DNA from: Hyaloscypha bicolor E | Lineage: Eukaryota > Ascomycota > Leotiomycetes > Helotiales > Hyaloscyphaceae | NCBI RefSeq assembly: GCF_002865645.1 | Contig: NW_020194610.1 | Coordinates: 1-64,000 of the forward strand | Direction of reading: 5' to 3' | DNA length: 64,000 nucleotides | Shown here: piece by piece, positions 48,327 through 60,198 of the stretch | Numbering within the stretch: the first letter of the stretch is position 1 | Layout: the number at the start of each line of letters is the position of its first letter | Program-made: the position numbers and the translations under genes | The notes under the pieces: generated by a model | What the model was told of the DNA's origin: nothing | Databases searched by the model: none | The model's input: the letters and a program-made list of their open reading frames with translations, nothing else

Positions 48327-48973
48327 CTATTTTTCTTTTCGTACTTCGTCTGGGGTCGCGACAACCTCTTCAGCCTCTACTCCTGGAAAATCCCTCAACC
48401 GCCAAAAGTCAACGATAAGTTCTCCATTAACTGATGCTATGCATCTAATGGCAACACTGTTCATCCAACTGTATGGGCCTTTGCCGGCCTCGAAGTTCAT
48501 ATGAGAGAAATACTCCATATCATCTTGTGGAATTTGCTTCCACGATCCTCCTTGAAGCGCCAAACCGGTTTGAGGACCGGGCATGAAACTCCTTTGGGCT
48601 GAACGTAAATATACTGCCCGTCATCCGTCAAGACGGAGTACCTCACATTTTGCCGAGCAAAAATCTGTCGAATCCTTTCTTAACCATGATAATAGCCCAG
48701 GAGCTTCCGTTCTGAGGGAACCAGGACGAGAGTCAGGTCCCTTCGACGCGTTGGTAACAATTTGCTGTGGCCAGTCCGCTCCACTCCCCTCAGCAATATT
48801 TCCAATAATCTTTGTCCCTCTCGCAGTCCCTCCAGAGACGTGGGCGACATTTCGTGAATTTGGCCCCCGCAGAGTGCGTCATCGAGTAACGGAAATGTCC
48901 GACCTTGACTTGGAGACGCTAGATAAATTCCAAATGGGGGCCCGCAATAGTGGGATGGATGGTAAAACCCCAT
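48327..48973 (-). pseudogene. Broken DUF3237-like gene
   Basis: Three minus-strand frames each carry one part of what looks like a DUF3237-family protein. The first (about 48865-48755) reads VAHVSGGTARGTKIIGNIAEGSGADWPQQI, like the VP..GG...G...G..L.GGADWQ start. The second (about 48660-48575) reads NVRYSVLTDDGQYIYVQPKG, like RY.L.TDDG..IYV..RG. The third (48584-48327) reads YFSHMNFEAGKGPYSWMNSVAI...GELIVDFWRL, like YFR....FETG...Y.WLN. The join between first and second could be an intron ending TTCGACAG, but the second and third parts overlap out of frame without splice signals. I conclude it is frameshifted, or less likely mis-spliced as read by me. The family's function is not established. 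Confidence 0.55.
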
Positions 48974-49603
48974 TTTCCAAGCGAAGAGGTATGAGTGACT
49001 GCTTGTTTTTCTGTCATGTCAAAGTTTAAACTTGGAGTAACCTGGGTTTCTTGTGAAGGAGGGAATCAAAAGTCCCAGGGCTTTCTTTAAACGGCGTTAG
49101 AGCAGCTATTTAGCCGAGACACAAAGGTGGGCCCGCAGGCACAGCCCGACCGAAGGACAAGTGACGGCGGTACCTGAAGGGCTTCTAACTTCACATTCCT
49201 CACCTATGTACCTCACTGACTCTCTTATTGCTAGAGTTATCACTAAACGGCGGCAACTCAGTTGCATCAGAAAACCTAGTATGTCTGAGATGACGTTAAT
49301 AAATTATGGGAAGGCTCGCAAGTTTTACCAAGGGGATGCAGACTAGCTAGTGTCATCTATCCTTTCTCAATCAACGCCCACTCGGCCAGCAATTAAAATG
49401 ACTTCTTAAAACTTAAGGGTTGAGGATTCGATTGTATGAAGTGATGGTGGATCTCAAGAGCGAGTGACTTAGCTACGTTAAAGCCTTCACACCCATCCCA
49501 AAGGAGACTAAATGAGAAGCGAGAGTTATCCCAAACCCTTGATATGGAATATAGAAGCATATGTACCAGTATATGTTCTAGACATGCACGAACGTGACCA
49601 GAG
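48974..49603. other. Intergenic, no gene seen
   Basis: About 630 bp downstream of the pseudo-E2 gene, presumably its 3' UTR and flank. No coding evidence. Confidence 0.5.
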
Positions 49604-51339
<1,736 letters not shown>

Positions 51340-52143
51340 TGCAGACAGCACAGACCCAAACGGGCTGGCAATTGCCCCAGATTTGTAGAGGATTTCTCGA
51401 GAAAACACCCGAGGAGGTTGAGATTCTTAGCAGATGGTTTTGGTCAAGGTTTTCAGCTGTCGCAAAGCTGGGCGTACTCCAAGAAGCCTCCCCCTAGCCA
51501 ACAATGGATGGGCGTCACCTCCTACAGGCTGGCTGCTCTGAAACGCAGAAAAAGCAAGTTCTGAGGAATCACGCATGCGGAAGCATCAAGATCTCGTCGA
51601 GTCCTTCGCGAAAGTCTGACAGAGGTGATAGCCAGCAAAAAAACTTCGAGATTTCACGCAGAAACATATTAACAAGATCTATTTTCGAACTCAAAAATCT
51701 TATCCACCCAGGATTCACTCCTGTTCTAGGAACTTCGGTGACCTCTACCTCAGAATGACCTGCATCTCATCAAGCCGCACCATGAACCACCGAGTCACTC
51801 GGACTACCTTCCAACCGTAAATTTAAAAGACACCCTGCTCTACAACGAAACGGTCAAGGTATGTGTTCTTGAGCCATCGAATATATTATTTTACTACATG
51901 GAAACATTTGGCTCCACGGAAAGGCATGAATTTTGAAGTGATGCAGCCTCCAGAAGTAGCCTTCGCTTAATTGAGGGCGCCTTGCATATCTAGTTGCAGG
52001 ACTGTGGAGGCTGCGCAGCCTGAGCATCGACGTGGCTGAGCACCGATTTTACTGAGGCATTTTTCCACTCATCCCATGATCGTAATCTTAATCTAACCAG
52101 GAATATCTCGACGAGTACAGTACACTGTGGGGGTTGAACTATC
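51340..52143. promoter_or_regulatory. 804-bp bidirectional promoter region
   Basis: It separates the head-to-head pseudo-E2 (-) and NLR (+) start codons. No TATA box is obvious at either start. A short open frame (51504-51758) has no family resemblance. Co-regulation of the two genes is inferred from the arrangement. Confidence 0.5.
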
Positions 52144-54954
52144 ATGGACCCACTTACTGCAGTCGGACTTGCAGGAAACATCATAACCTTCATTGATCTC
52201 TCAACCAAGGTTGTCTGCAGAACAAAACAGCTGTACGAGTCGGCTAGTGGCGCAACTTCAGAAAACGATGAGCTGGAAGGCCTGACGAAGAATCTAAAAG
52301 ACCTCGCCGACAGAACTCGACGCAAGCCGCCCAACACATCACGCAAAGGCCATTTTAGCCTGAATATTACAAGCGAAACGGTCCTAGACAGCCTAAGTCA
52401 ACAATGCATCCAAGTCGCAGACGAGCTTCTGGAAACATTGGAGTCGGTCAAGGTCAAAGGTGATGGCCGAACCGTGCACAGTGCCCTGCAAGCCATAAAG
52501 ACGGTGTGGAAACAGGATAACATCGACGCCATTCAACGAAGACTTGATCGAATCAGCAAGCAGCTGATGGATGGCATGAGCATGGAACAGCTAGAAGAGA
52601 TTAACAGGAGGCTTCGAGAAATGGCGGTGGAGAATACGCGCCTGGAAGCAAATCGATCGAAGGAAATCAATCAGCTTCGGGAGGATTTCAACTCTGCGAT
52701 TGAGAAACTCAATTCGAATGTGGAAGAGCAGACTCCAGGAGCTTGGCTGGTTTTGTCTGATACTGCTAGTCGTGGTCGGGCTTACTTTGCGGAGCAAGTA
52801 ATCCTCCAGAGCCTCAGATTTTCGTCCATCGAGTCTCGCCATGAATCAATCTCCAAAGAGCATTCGAATACTTTCTCATGGATCTTTGATCAGGCTTCGC
52901 CTACCAAGTTTGTGGAATGGCTGAAAGGAGAGGATGGTGTCTACTGGGTCTCGGGGAAACCTGGTTCTGGAAAATCAACTCTCATCAAGTTTGTGGCAGA
53001 ACACGAGCAAACCAAGAGATGCTTGGAAGAGTGGGCTGGCGACAAGAAGCTTGCTATTGCAAACTTCTACTTCTGGAATGCCTCCACGCACCAATCACAG
53101 AAATCCCAAAGGGGCTTGCTACGAACCATCCTTTATCAGATACTCCGTCAGTGTCCCGAGCTCATTCAGATGGCCTATCATGACCAGTGGATTGCATTGA
53201 CATCTGATGGTAAAGTCTTGAAAGAATCTCGGGACGAGCTCTTAACCGTCCCGGCACTTCTCAATACCCTCAGGAATATATCGACTTCCACCGCATCAGA
53301 CACGAAATTCTGTTTCTTTCTGGATGGCCTCGACGAGTACGATGGGCGACCTGCCGACATTGTTGAACTGGTCGATATTTTGAAATCTTTTCAAAATGTG
53401 AAAACATGTGTGTCGAGTCGTCCCTGGAACGAATTCGAGGATCGTTTCGGAAATGATTCGCGTTGGAAGCTCTACGTCCACGACTTTACAAGATATGATA
53501 TCCATCTCTATGTCCAGGAAACTCTTGGCGAGAACTCCAGATTTCAGCAACTTCAAAATGAGGATCCCAAATGCCCTAACTTTGTCTGGAATATCGTGGA
53601 CGAGGCCGACGGTGTATTTCTATGGGTGTTTCTTGTCACTAGGTCTCTGCTTGATGGTCTGACAAACTCGGATCGCATCAGAGATTTGCAAGATCGATTG
53701 AATGAGATACCAAAAGATCTACGGGATTACTTCAAACTAATCTTGTTTTCTACGGAGAATCGATATCGAACCCAGACAGCTCGGATATTCACAATCGCAG
53801 TTAACGCCGTAAGAGAACTTCCGTTAATGGCGTATTGGGTAATCGACCAAGGAACACCCAAATACATTTTTCAGTGTTCTGTCGAAACACCCGCAACAGA
53901 AATTTTAGATTCTCGACTAGACAATATGAGAAGAAGGCTGAAAGTGCTCAGCAAAGGTCTCCTTGATGCGGAGGACGAGGAACCTAAGTCAGTCGAAGAC
54001 TATTTGATTGGATTTAAGGTGACCTTCCTACACAGGACGGTTAAGGACTACCTTAAAACTCCAGATGCACAGTCGATGCTTCAATCTTGGTTAGACGATA
54101 CTTTCAGCGCCGACTGGGAAGTTTGCAACGCTTTCGGAGCCTTGGCCAAAATGACGCCCCCGGCAAAATTCACTCCTACTAGCCCAATTGCATTGTATAT
54201 GCTCATTTGTATGTTCTTCCATGCACCATGTGTAGATCAGAATCCTCTCTTCCGAGCAGACATAGCTTCTCTGTTAGAGCATCTTCAAACTGCTCTCGCT
54301 CCAGCACTCCGAGAAAATAAAGAATCTTTGTCATACGAGCTCACAAGAAGGAAAGATAGTTGTTTTCTGAAAGGAGACAGTTTAGATCAGGATATAGCCA
54401 TTATATCCTTGTGCGTTTGCTGTGGAGTCTTCAACTATGTCTCCGAAAAATTTGCGAAAGAGCCGAAGCTTTGCCATAAAGTAACGAATCATGTCCCAGC
54501 GCTGGTTGTGTCCCTGCGCCGAATCAATGGTCTTTGGGCTGGTTCTCTATTTTCCCTAGAGCAGGAAAGTTTAGGAATGCTAATGCTTGAGCTTCTATTG
54601 GCTCAGGGTGTGGATCCCAACGTCGAATTCAAGGGCATGACGGAGTGGCGTCGTATCTTGGAGGATTTAATGGACGAGAGGTATCTCAAAGATGATTCAA
54701 GGCCGAAGAGCTTTGAAGGTTTAAAGTTACTTCTTCAACACGGAGCAGACTTCCAACAACAGTGCACGGTTACGGAGGAGAACGGGGATGTTAGAAAAGC
54801 AACGGCAAATGAGCTGCTGAGAGAATGGTACGATGCGGATCAGTTCGGTATGCTTGAGGATATCGTCAAACGGAGAGACACGAAAAAGAAGATGAAGCAT
54901 GGGATATCTAAGAAGATAGGCCATCTTAAACTGTGGGTAACTTCTAAGAAGTGA
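52144..54954 (+). CDS. NACHT-type NLR (STAND P-loop ATPase)
   Basis: A single-exon gene of 936 aa. Residues 1-200 form a helical N-terminal domain (MDPLTAVGLAGNIITFIDLSTKVV) with a coiled-coil segment at about 145-195 (LEEINRRLREMAVENTRLE). The NACHT ATPase follows: RHESISKEHSNTFSWIF leads into Walker A GKPGSGKST at 271-279, Walker B CFFLDGLDEYD at 390-400 and the sensor TCVSSRPW. Then comes the helical winged region conserved in fungal NACHT proteins (GVFLWVFLVTRSLLDGL, FLHRTVKDYL). The C-terminus has only two weak ankyrin-like units (LELLLAQGVDPN, LKLLLQHGADF), not a long repeat array. Such proteins detect non-self or pathogen cues and trigger a cell-death effector. The start ATG at 52144 is the first in frame, and MDPL is typical. 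It is divergent from the pseudo-E2 gene. Confidence 0.92.
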   Translation: MDPLTAVGLAGNIITFIDLSTKVVCRTKQLYESASGATSENDELEGLTKNLKDLADRTRRKPPNTSRKGHFSLNITSETVLDSLSQQCIQVADELLETLESVKVKGDGRTVHSALQAIKTVWKQDNIDAIQRRLDRISKQLMDGMSMEQLEEINRRLREMAVENTRLEANRSKEINQLREDFNSAIEKLNSNVEEQTPGAWLVLSDTASRGRAYFAEQVILQSLRFSSIESRHESISKEHSNTFSWIFDQASPTKFVEWLKGEDGVYWVSGKPGSGKSTLIKFVAEHEQTKRCLEEWAGDKKLAIANFYFWNASTHQSQKSQRGLLRTILYQILRQCPELIQMAYHDQWIALTSDGKVLKESRDELLTVPALLNTLRNISTSTASDTKFCFFLDGLDEYDGRPADIVELVDILKSFQNVKTCVSSRPWNEFEDRFGNDSRWKLYVHDFTRYDIHLYVQETLGENSRFQQLQNEDPKCPNFVWNIVDEADGVFLWVFLVTRSLLDGLTNSDRIRDLQDRLNEIPKDLRDYFKLILFSTENRYRTQTARIFTIAVNAVRELPLMAYWVIDQGTPKYIFQCSVETPATEILDSRLDNMRRRLKVLSKGLLDAEDEEPKSVEDYLIGFKVTFLHRTVKDYLKTPDAQSMLQSWLDDTFSADWEVCNAFGALAKMTPPAKFTPTSPIALYMLICMFFHAPCVDQNPLFRADIASLLEHLQTALAPALRENKESLSYELTRRKDSCFLKGDSLDQDIAIISLCVCCGVFNYVSEKFAKEPKLCHKVTNHVPALVVSLRRINGLWAGSLFSLEQESLGMLMLELLLAQGVDPNVEFKGMTEWRRILEDLMDERYLKDDSRPKSFEGLKLLLQHGADFQQQCTVTEENGDVRKATANELLREWYDADQFGMLEDIVKRRDTKKKMKHGISKKIGHLKLWVTSKK

Positions 54955-55650
54955 GGGATGGTTGTGATTTGGAATTTTGCATTTCCTCGCTCGTTATGTA
55001 GTATAAGTCTCACATTTTGTCTGAGCGTGAGGTGATTTCTAGCAACCAGATTGAAGAATACTCGAAATAATTCGATTTGCGGGATCCGTATTTAATTCCA
55101 TTTCCTCATGTTTCCCAGTCTTAACGTGCTATGATAGCGGCCATCTGGGCACTTTCGAGTCCATGAAGCCTAATTCTGCTGATTATGGCCGTTCCAACTC
55201 TCAAATACCGATTTGAACCCCCCTTAAAGTAGGCTAAGTCGAAGCAGGCGCCGTGCGGCCCAAGCTGCCTGCCTTCGTTACTAGTGTTAAAATGGATCTT
55301 TCAGTAATTGATGCTTACTGGTAAAATACCTTCTTAGGCATTATTAGATTATTTATTAATATTAGAAATGGAGTTTCTCCCCTTTTCATATTATTTGGCG
55401 TGGGCCGGGTGCTGGACCCTTCTTTTTTGGTGTTCTTTACGCCGTGATTTCACTGCTACTACACGCGTGCGAAGAACATATTTACTAGCCAAAAGGAACA
55501 GAGAATCTGGAATTACACCTCCACACTTCATAACGATAGTGGTGACAACATTTAGAAGACATCTCTCTTATTCATAGATCTCTGTGTTTGGGTTGATTTA
55601 AAGGGGGCGTCGCTTAACTTTCGGGATGGGGGTGCGAGGAACATGGGCAC
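54955..55650. other. Intergenic, no supported gene
   Basis: About 700 bp downstream of the NLR. ttttttggtgttc at 55424-55436 resembles the repeat-edge motif. The 69-codon frame at 55368-55577 has no family resemblance. Confidence 0.5.
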
Positions 55651-55707
55651 TTCGCTTAGAACTACCCGTTCGATCTTCCTTCCACTAGTTACCACCGGTC
55701 AGTGCTA

Positions 55708-55798
55708 CTCGTTCGGCCGGGCTCACCTGGTTCTCGCTTAGCACACTTACCAGGTGAGGGAGGGCAATACGCAAAGACCACCAATACGCAAATTTTTT
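55708..55798 (+). repeat. Left terminal inverted repeat (91 bp)
   Basis: Starts ctcgttcggccgggctcacc just after TA. It is the reverse complement of 57623-57713 apart from one c/t. Confidence 0.92.
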
Positions 55799-55849
55799 GC
55801 TATGTATATAGAACTATGGAGTTTTAGCCTACTATAACCCCTATTTTTC

Positions 55850-57586
55850 CCATAAATCGTAATTAGTAGCCTTTATTTTCCAATTAATTACGTCCCAGTA
55901 ATTAGCTTTAAACCTTTGTATTATTTTTTTGTACTTATTTCTCCAAGGCTTACTTAGCCTAGTATGCCTTATATTAATCACCCGAGCTTTATCCTTATTA
56001 TCTGCCTTAATATCCTTTCTCCCTTGCTCTATAGTAATCTTCCTATATTTCTGAATAATCCAACTAGCTCCTTCTTTTCTAGCTAAATGCTTCTTCTCCG
56101 TAAGGCCCAGATCTAGTATCCTTTATCTAGCGAGGGTACTAGATAAAATTAATCTCTCTAATACTGCCTCTACTTTCTCTTATATATATAAAACTAAAGG
56201 AGTAATAGGGATACCGTTCATTAATTATATTATATGACTTTTAATATAGTTAATACCTCGTTTTCGTATATATAGTATTAATGGTATAGGCCAATCTGCC
56301 CAGTCTTTATAGGTGGGAGTACAGGGTGGCAGGGTAGTAAAACCAGGAGAAGAAGGTAAAATTAGTAAAGAGTATTATAGAGGAGGAATTGAAGTTCGCA
56401 GATGCTTTAAAAGCTCTTTATACTCCTTTATTTTCTATAGAACTCTGAGCGAATTAAGAGGTATTAATCCAGTTTTCTTAAAAGAAGAGATTATAATATG
56501 CTAGCTCTTGAAAACTCTATCCCAAAACCTCTAGAAAATCGCAAAGAAGTCTATTTTATTAAACTTCTCCGTACTATTAAAAATCTCTTAATAAAGCTTC
56601 TTTTAAAACCAGTATTTTAAAGATTAGAAGACAATAATATTAAGTAGTTAAAGAAGGTAGGTTATATATATAGGTAATCTAAAAGGTTAAATATAATTCT
56701 CCTAGTAGAGATATAAAAATTCGTTAGATAAATAAGAACTATACTTATTAAAAATCAAGATCCTATAAGTACCTATTTATAAAAAAGGATAGTATTTAAT
56801 AAAGTATTTGAGATATTATAAACCCAGGTAATTATTTATAAAATTAGTAGAAGAGTATATAAATTTAATACTACTATTAAGTATCCGTAAGAAATATCCG
56901 CAAAGATAGTATACTTCCTTGAAAATAATATATATAGGAACCTTTCTTCTATTATAATTAATTATAGCTATAACTATAACTAATTCTCGATTATCTAGAT
57001 CGGTATTATATACTACTTTATAATCTAGTAGTATATATATAATATTTCCCGTTACTACTCTAATTTGGAAGCTATTCTTATTAAAATTAGATATATCCTC
57101 TATATAAATACTTCATTTTCTCCTATATTTATTAAAATTAGCAAAATGCTCTTTAATATCCTCTATAATATATATACTCAGGTACTTTATAGATATTAGT
57201 TTCTCTCAAATTTGCTTTAGGAACTCGTAATTACGGGCGATCCAAGCTTTTGTCTATCTGCAAGATATAGAGAAATTAATATTGCCAGTATCGTAATAAA
57301 CTAGCCTGGAGGCACTTGTCTGAATTATTTCCAGATTAGGACTCTGCCCAGATATATAGAGTATTAAGAGATAATCTCTTAAAGACTTATCTTATAGTAC
57401 TGAGAGTTTTTTATTATATCTACCCCGAGAGTTGCTTGCAGGATAACCCCTCCGCCGGGCCATTAATTAATTATACGGGACTACAAACTGGACTGTAGCC
57501 TTCGTTCCTCTTAGCCTAGGATCTTGATCCATAGCCTCAGAGGCCCTAGTAATTCGCTCTTTAATAGCTTCTGATTTGGGTGGCAT
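55850..57586 (-). pseudogene. Pogo/Fot1-like transposase relic
   Basis: ATG at 57584-57586 opens MPPKSEAIKERITRASEAMD... VQFVVPYN and then a stop, the usual N-terminal HTH start of Fot1/pogo transposases. Further down the minus strand I can read a CENP-B-like helix segment near 57180-57260. At about 57060-57100 the stretch NFNKNSFQIRVVTG stands where the first catalytic Asp is expected (F[D/N]ETGFQ.G), the Asp now Asn. RELV.VI.AINY.GRKVP follows (about 56935-56985). Stops are frequent, so it is inactive. Confidence 0.85.
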
Positions 57587-57622
57587 TTTGGTGGGTTGGA
57601 AAATCAATGGTGGGGTGGCGGG

Positions 57623-57713
57623 AAAAAATTTGCATATTGGTGGTCTTTGCGTATTGCCCTCCCTCACCTGGTAAGTGTGCTAAGCGAGAACCAGGTGAGC
57701 CCGGCCGAACGAG
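57623..57713 (-). repeat. Right terminal inverted repeat (91 bp)
   Basis: Partner of 55708-55798; ends at 57713 followed by TA. Confidence 0.92.
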
Positions 57714-57905
57714 TAGTGGTTCGGTTCGTGAAAGCGACGTACGGAGTACTTGGCCACCCTCAAATTGGTGTTCCTCGCTACACTCCATGCACGGATCAGC
57801 CAGCTAGAAGTACCTCCCATACAAATTTACTAGGCAAATACTTGGCCAAGTCGCTTTACGAACCACCAGTGGTAGATAGTGGAAGGTACGAACGGGTACA
57901 GCGTG

Positions 57906-58738
57906 CGCGACACAGAATTTAATCTTGGACTTCTGTGGACACAATCATCGCACGCCAGAAGCAATATGCAGAATGGATTTTTGGAATCATTGTGAATTTT
58001 TGATATCATGGTTGGTCAAGCGTGTAGCTTTTGGTTCGAGGCTTAAATCGGCGCAGCCCGACTTGCCCGCCCCTGTTTCATGACCCCGCCAACAGGGGCT
58101 AGGAGACCCAACTGGAGCATAAATCCACCAATCGATCCGCGGGGTACCAGAATCACTGTGACTGACATCCAGCAAGACATTATTCTACCGCCGCTCATAA
58201 AACTGCCAGATCCGAGTCCCTGCACAAAGAAACTTGAAACGGGCTTTTTCAAGGCGCCGCTAATAACAATCCTGATCGAGAGAGGGGGCAATTATTCTCA
58301 AACATCGTGGGCTAGTCTTTACTTGGCATCCGTCGTGCCTGGCTGACATCAGCGCCACCGTGGCATAATGTTTCAATGCGCAGCCAGTCAGGGCGCAATG
58401 CGCGCACCACCGCCATGCAGGAACGCGCTGGTTGGCTTCGGGACCAGGAAACATCGAGTGCCCTTGAAGTTTATTCAAGGGCAAGCTTCATCGTCCGAGC
58501 AAAGCACAAAGACAAGAGAGGAAAACCGAGGCTCGTTTGCCTGTCTAGTGCCCGATGTACCGCAGATCCCAAACGGGTGGCTGGACTAGGCTGATCCGGA
58601 GAAACTCCTTCAAGTTGCCCCTCTGGTACCTTCACCACTCGATCCCTTTGTCTTCTGTTTCAACGAAACGCGGGGTCTTGGCGAAGGATTAGATATCAAA
58701 TGAAAGCCATCTGAATGCCCAGGCCGAAGTGGAGTCAG
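57906..58738. other. Upstream region of the LPMO gene, no gene seen
   Basis: About 830 bp. Open frames on both strands are short and unlike any family. The right part belongs to the LPMO promoter. Confidence 0.5.
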
Positions 58739-58746
58739 TATATAGG
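58739..58746 (+). promoter_or_regulatory. Probable TATA box of the LPMO gene
   Basis: tatatagg lies 189 bp before the ATG. It is followed by a pyrimidine-rich stretch (tctattctctccatcatc), as is common around fungal transcription starts. Confidence 0.45.
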
Positions 58747-58934
58747 GGCAGAACTACCCCTCTCAACTTTAATCTATTCTCTCCATCATCATCGCGCCAG
58801 TCGCTCTTTCCGTTCTGCTTTACACTTTACATTCTCTTCAGAGCTATTCAGTCCTTTTCTCAGCCTCGTTTATTTTCTAAGCCACAGATCGATTCAATTC
58901 TTTAGATTAGATCTGAGCTCATCCAGAGCTCATC

Positions 58935-60198
58935 ATGAAATTATTCTCAGCAATTCTCGCCTCCTCTGCCCTGGTGGCAATTACGAGCGCTCACACTACG
59001 ATTTGGAACATATATGTCAATGATGTCAACCAAGGTGTTGGTAACACAGCTGGGGGCTATATCCGCTTCCCCCCCAACAATAGCCCGGTCAAGGACCTCA
59101 CTTCAAAAGATCTGACATGCAACGTCGCCAACACTCCCAATACCAAGACTGTAACTGCAGCTGCTGGAGACAAGGTAATTAATCTTATTTTTCTGGGAAC
59201 AACGAGCTGACCACTATTTAGATTACCGTTGAATGGCACCACAATGACAACACAGCATCAGACGATATCATCGCTTCTGTAAGGATCATGGGCCCCACAC
59301 CTGGTATTTAAGAGACTAGACTAATCGAAACTAATTAGTCCCATAAAGGGCCAGTCCTCGTCTACATCGCACCTACCGCCTCCAATGGTGCAGGGGATGT
59401 CTGGGTCAAGCTCGCAGAATCAGGATTTAACGCCGGCACCTGGGCCGTCGATACGCTTATTGCCAACAAGGGCAAGCATGACTTCACCTTACCGTCCGTT
59501 CTTGCCCCTGGCAACTACCTCGTCCGATCTGAGATCATCGCTCTTCACGAGGCAGATGCAGCGTTCACAGCCAATCCTGCGCGTGGCGCACAGTTATACA
59601 TGGAGTGTATCCAACTCCAGGTCACTGGTAGCGGCAGCACTGTTCGTTCCTCCACACCCCCTTCAACATCTGGAGTGGTCTTTGAGTGAGCCATGACTAA
59701 TCGAATTTCAGACTCTTCCTGCAGGTGTAGCTATCCCAGGCGCATACAAAGAAACTGATCCAGGGATCGTGTTCAATCTCTACGGCACCTTCACATCTTA
59801 CACTATCCCCGGGCCAGCAGTTTGGAATGCCGCAGCCGGAGGATCAACCGGTACCTCTCCTCCGCCAAGTAACTCAACAAACGCACCGGCCGCTTCCTCA
59901 CCAGCTGCACCGGTCCCAACAGGTGTGCCAGGAGGTGCCTCAACCACGAGCGTGTACGCGTGTTCATCCACTATGTCTACTGTCGTCGGCGCCGCACCGT
60001 CCGGAGCAGCCGTGGCTGGAGTGTCAGCCGCTGTAGCTAAGTACTCCCAATGGCATGTCTCCTTCAGCCCTTATCTACCATGACACTTTAATAACGTTGA
60101 AATATAGTGGTGGAAAAGGCTTCACCGGCGGAACGAGCTGTGTTGCAGGCACGACATGCAAGGTGATCAATGACTATTATTCGCAATGTCTTTCCTGA
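58935..60198 (+). CDS. AA9 lytic polysaccharide monooxygenase with C-terminal CBM1
   Basis: Predicted 343 aa from five exons: 58935-59174, 59222-59278, 59339-59641, 59712-60052 and 60108-60198. The signal peptide [19 protein letters not shown] is followed directly by His20, the N-terminal His of the copper histidine brace. The second brace His is in [11 protein letters not shown], and the axial Tyr in [10 protein letters not shown] Ser/Thr/Pro/Ala linker (about 265-300) leads to a complete cellulose-binding CBM1: [21 protein letters not shown]...YYSQCL. The enzyme oxidatively cleaves cellulose outside the cell. The third intron has a GTTCGT donor. The last is a GC-AG intron (GCATGT donor) that splits the first Cys codon of the CBM1. 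The spacing of domains and intact Cys residues argue for a functional gene. Confidence 0.95.

Larger units (their letters stand above)
55708..57713 (-). mobile_element. Pogo/Fot1-like DNA transposon (Tc1/mariner superfamily), degenerate
   Basis: Terminal inverted repeats of 91 bp (55708-55798 and 57623-57713) differ at about one base. TA flanks both ends (55706-55707 and 57714-57715), as expected for this superfamily. Each repeat contains an internal cacctgg...ccaggtg inverted pair. The 2.0-kb element carries a minus-strand transposase relic starting MPPKSEAIKERI. Its inner part is RIP-like and full of stops while the termini stay GC-rich. Confidence 0.9.
55660..57905. repeat. Outer inverted-repeat element enclosing the pogo-like transposon
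   Basis: About 55660-55700 (ctacccgttcgatcttcctt... ccactagttaccaccggt) is matched in inverse orientation by about 57853-57903 (accagtggtagatagtggaaggtacgaacgggta). Within 57716-57905, ggttcgtgaaagcgac...agtacttggcc pairs imperfectly with ggccaagtcgctttacgaacc. This suggests a small palindromic element (about 250 bp without the insert) into which the pogo-like element inserted at TA. The alignment was made by eye. Confidence 0.5.

Noticed and set aside
58080..58346. 88-codon plus-strand frame upstream of the LPMO
   Set aside because: No domain or signal; an antisense frame of the same size overlaps it.
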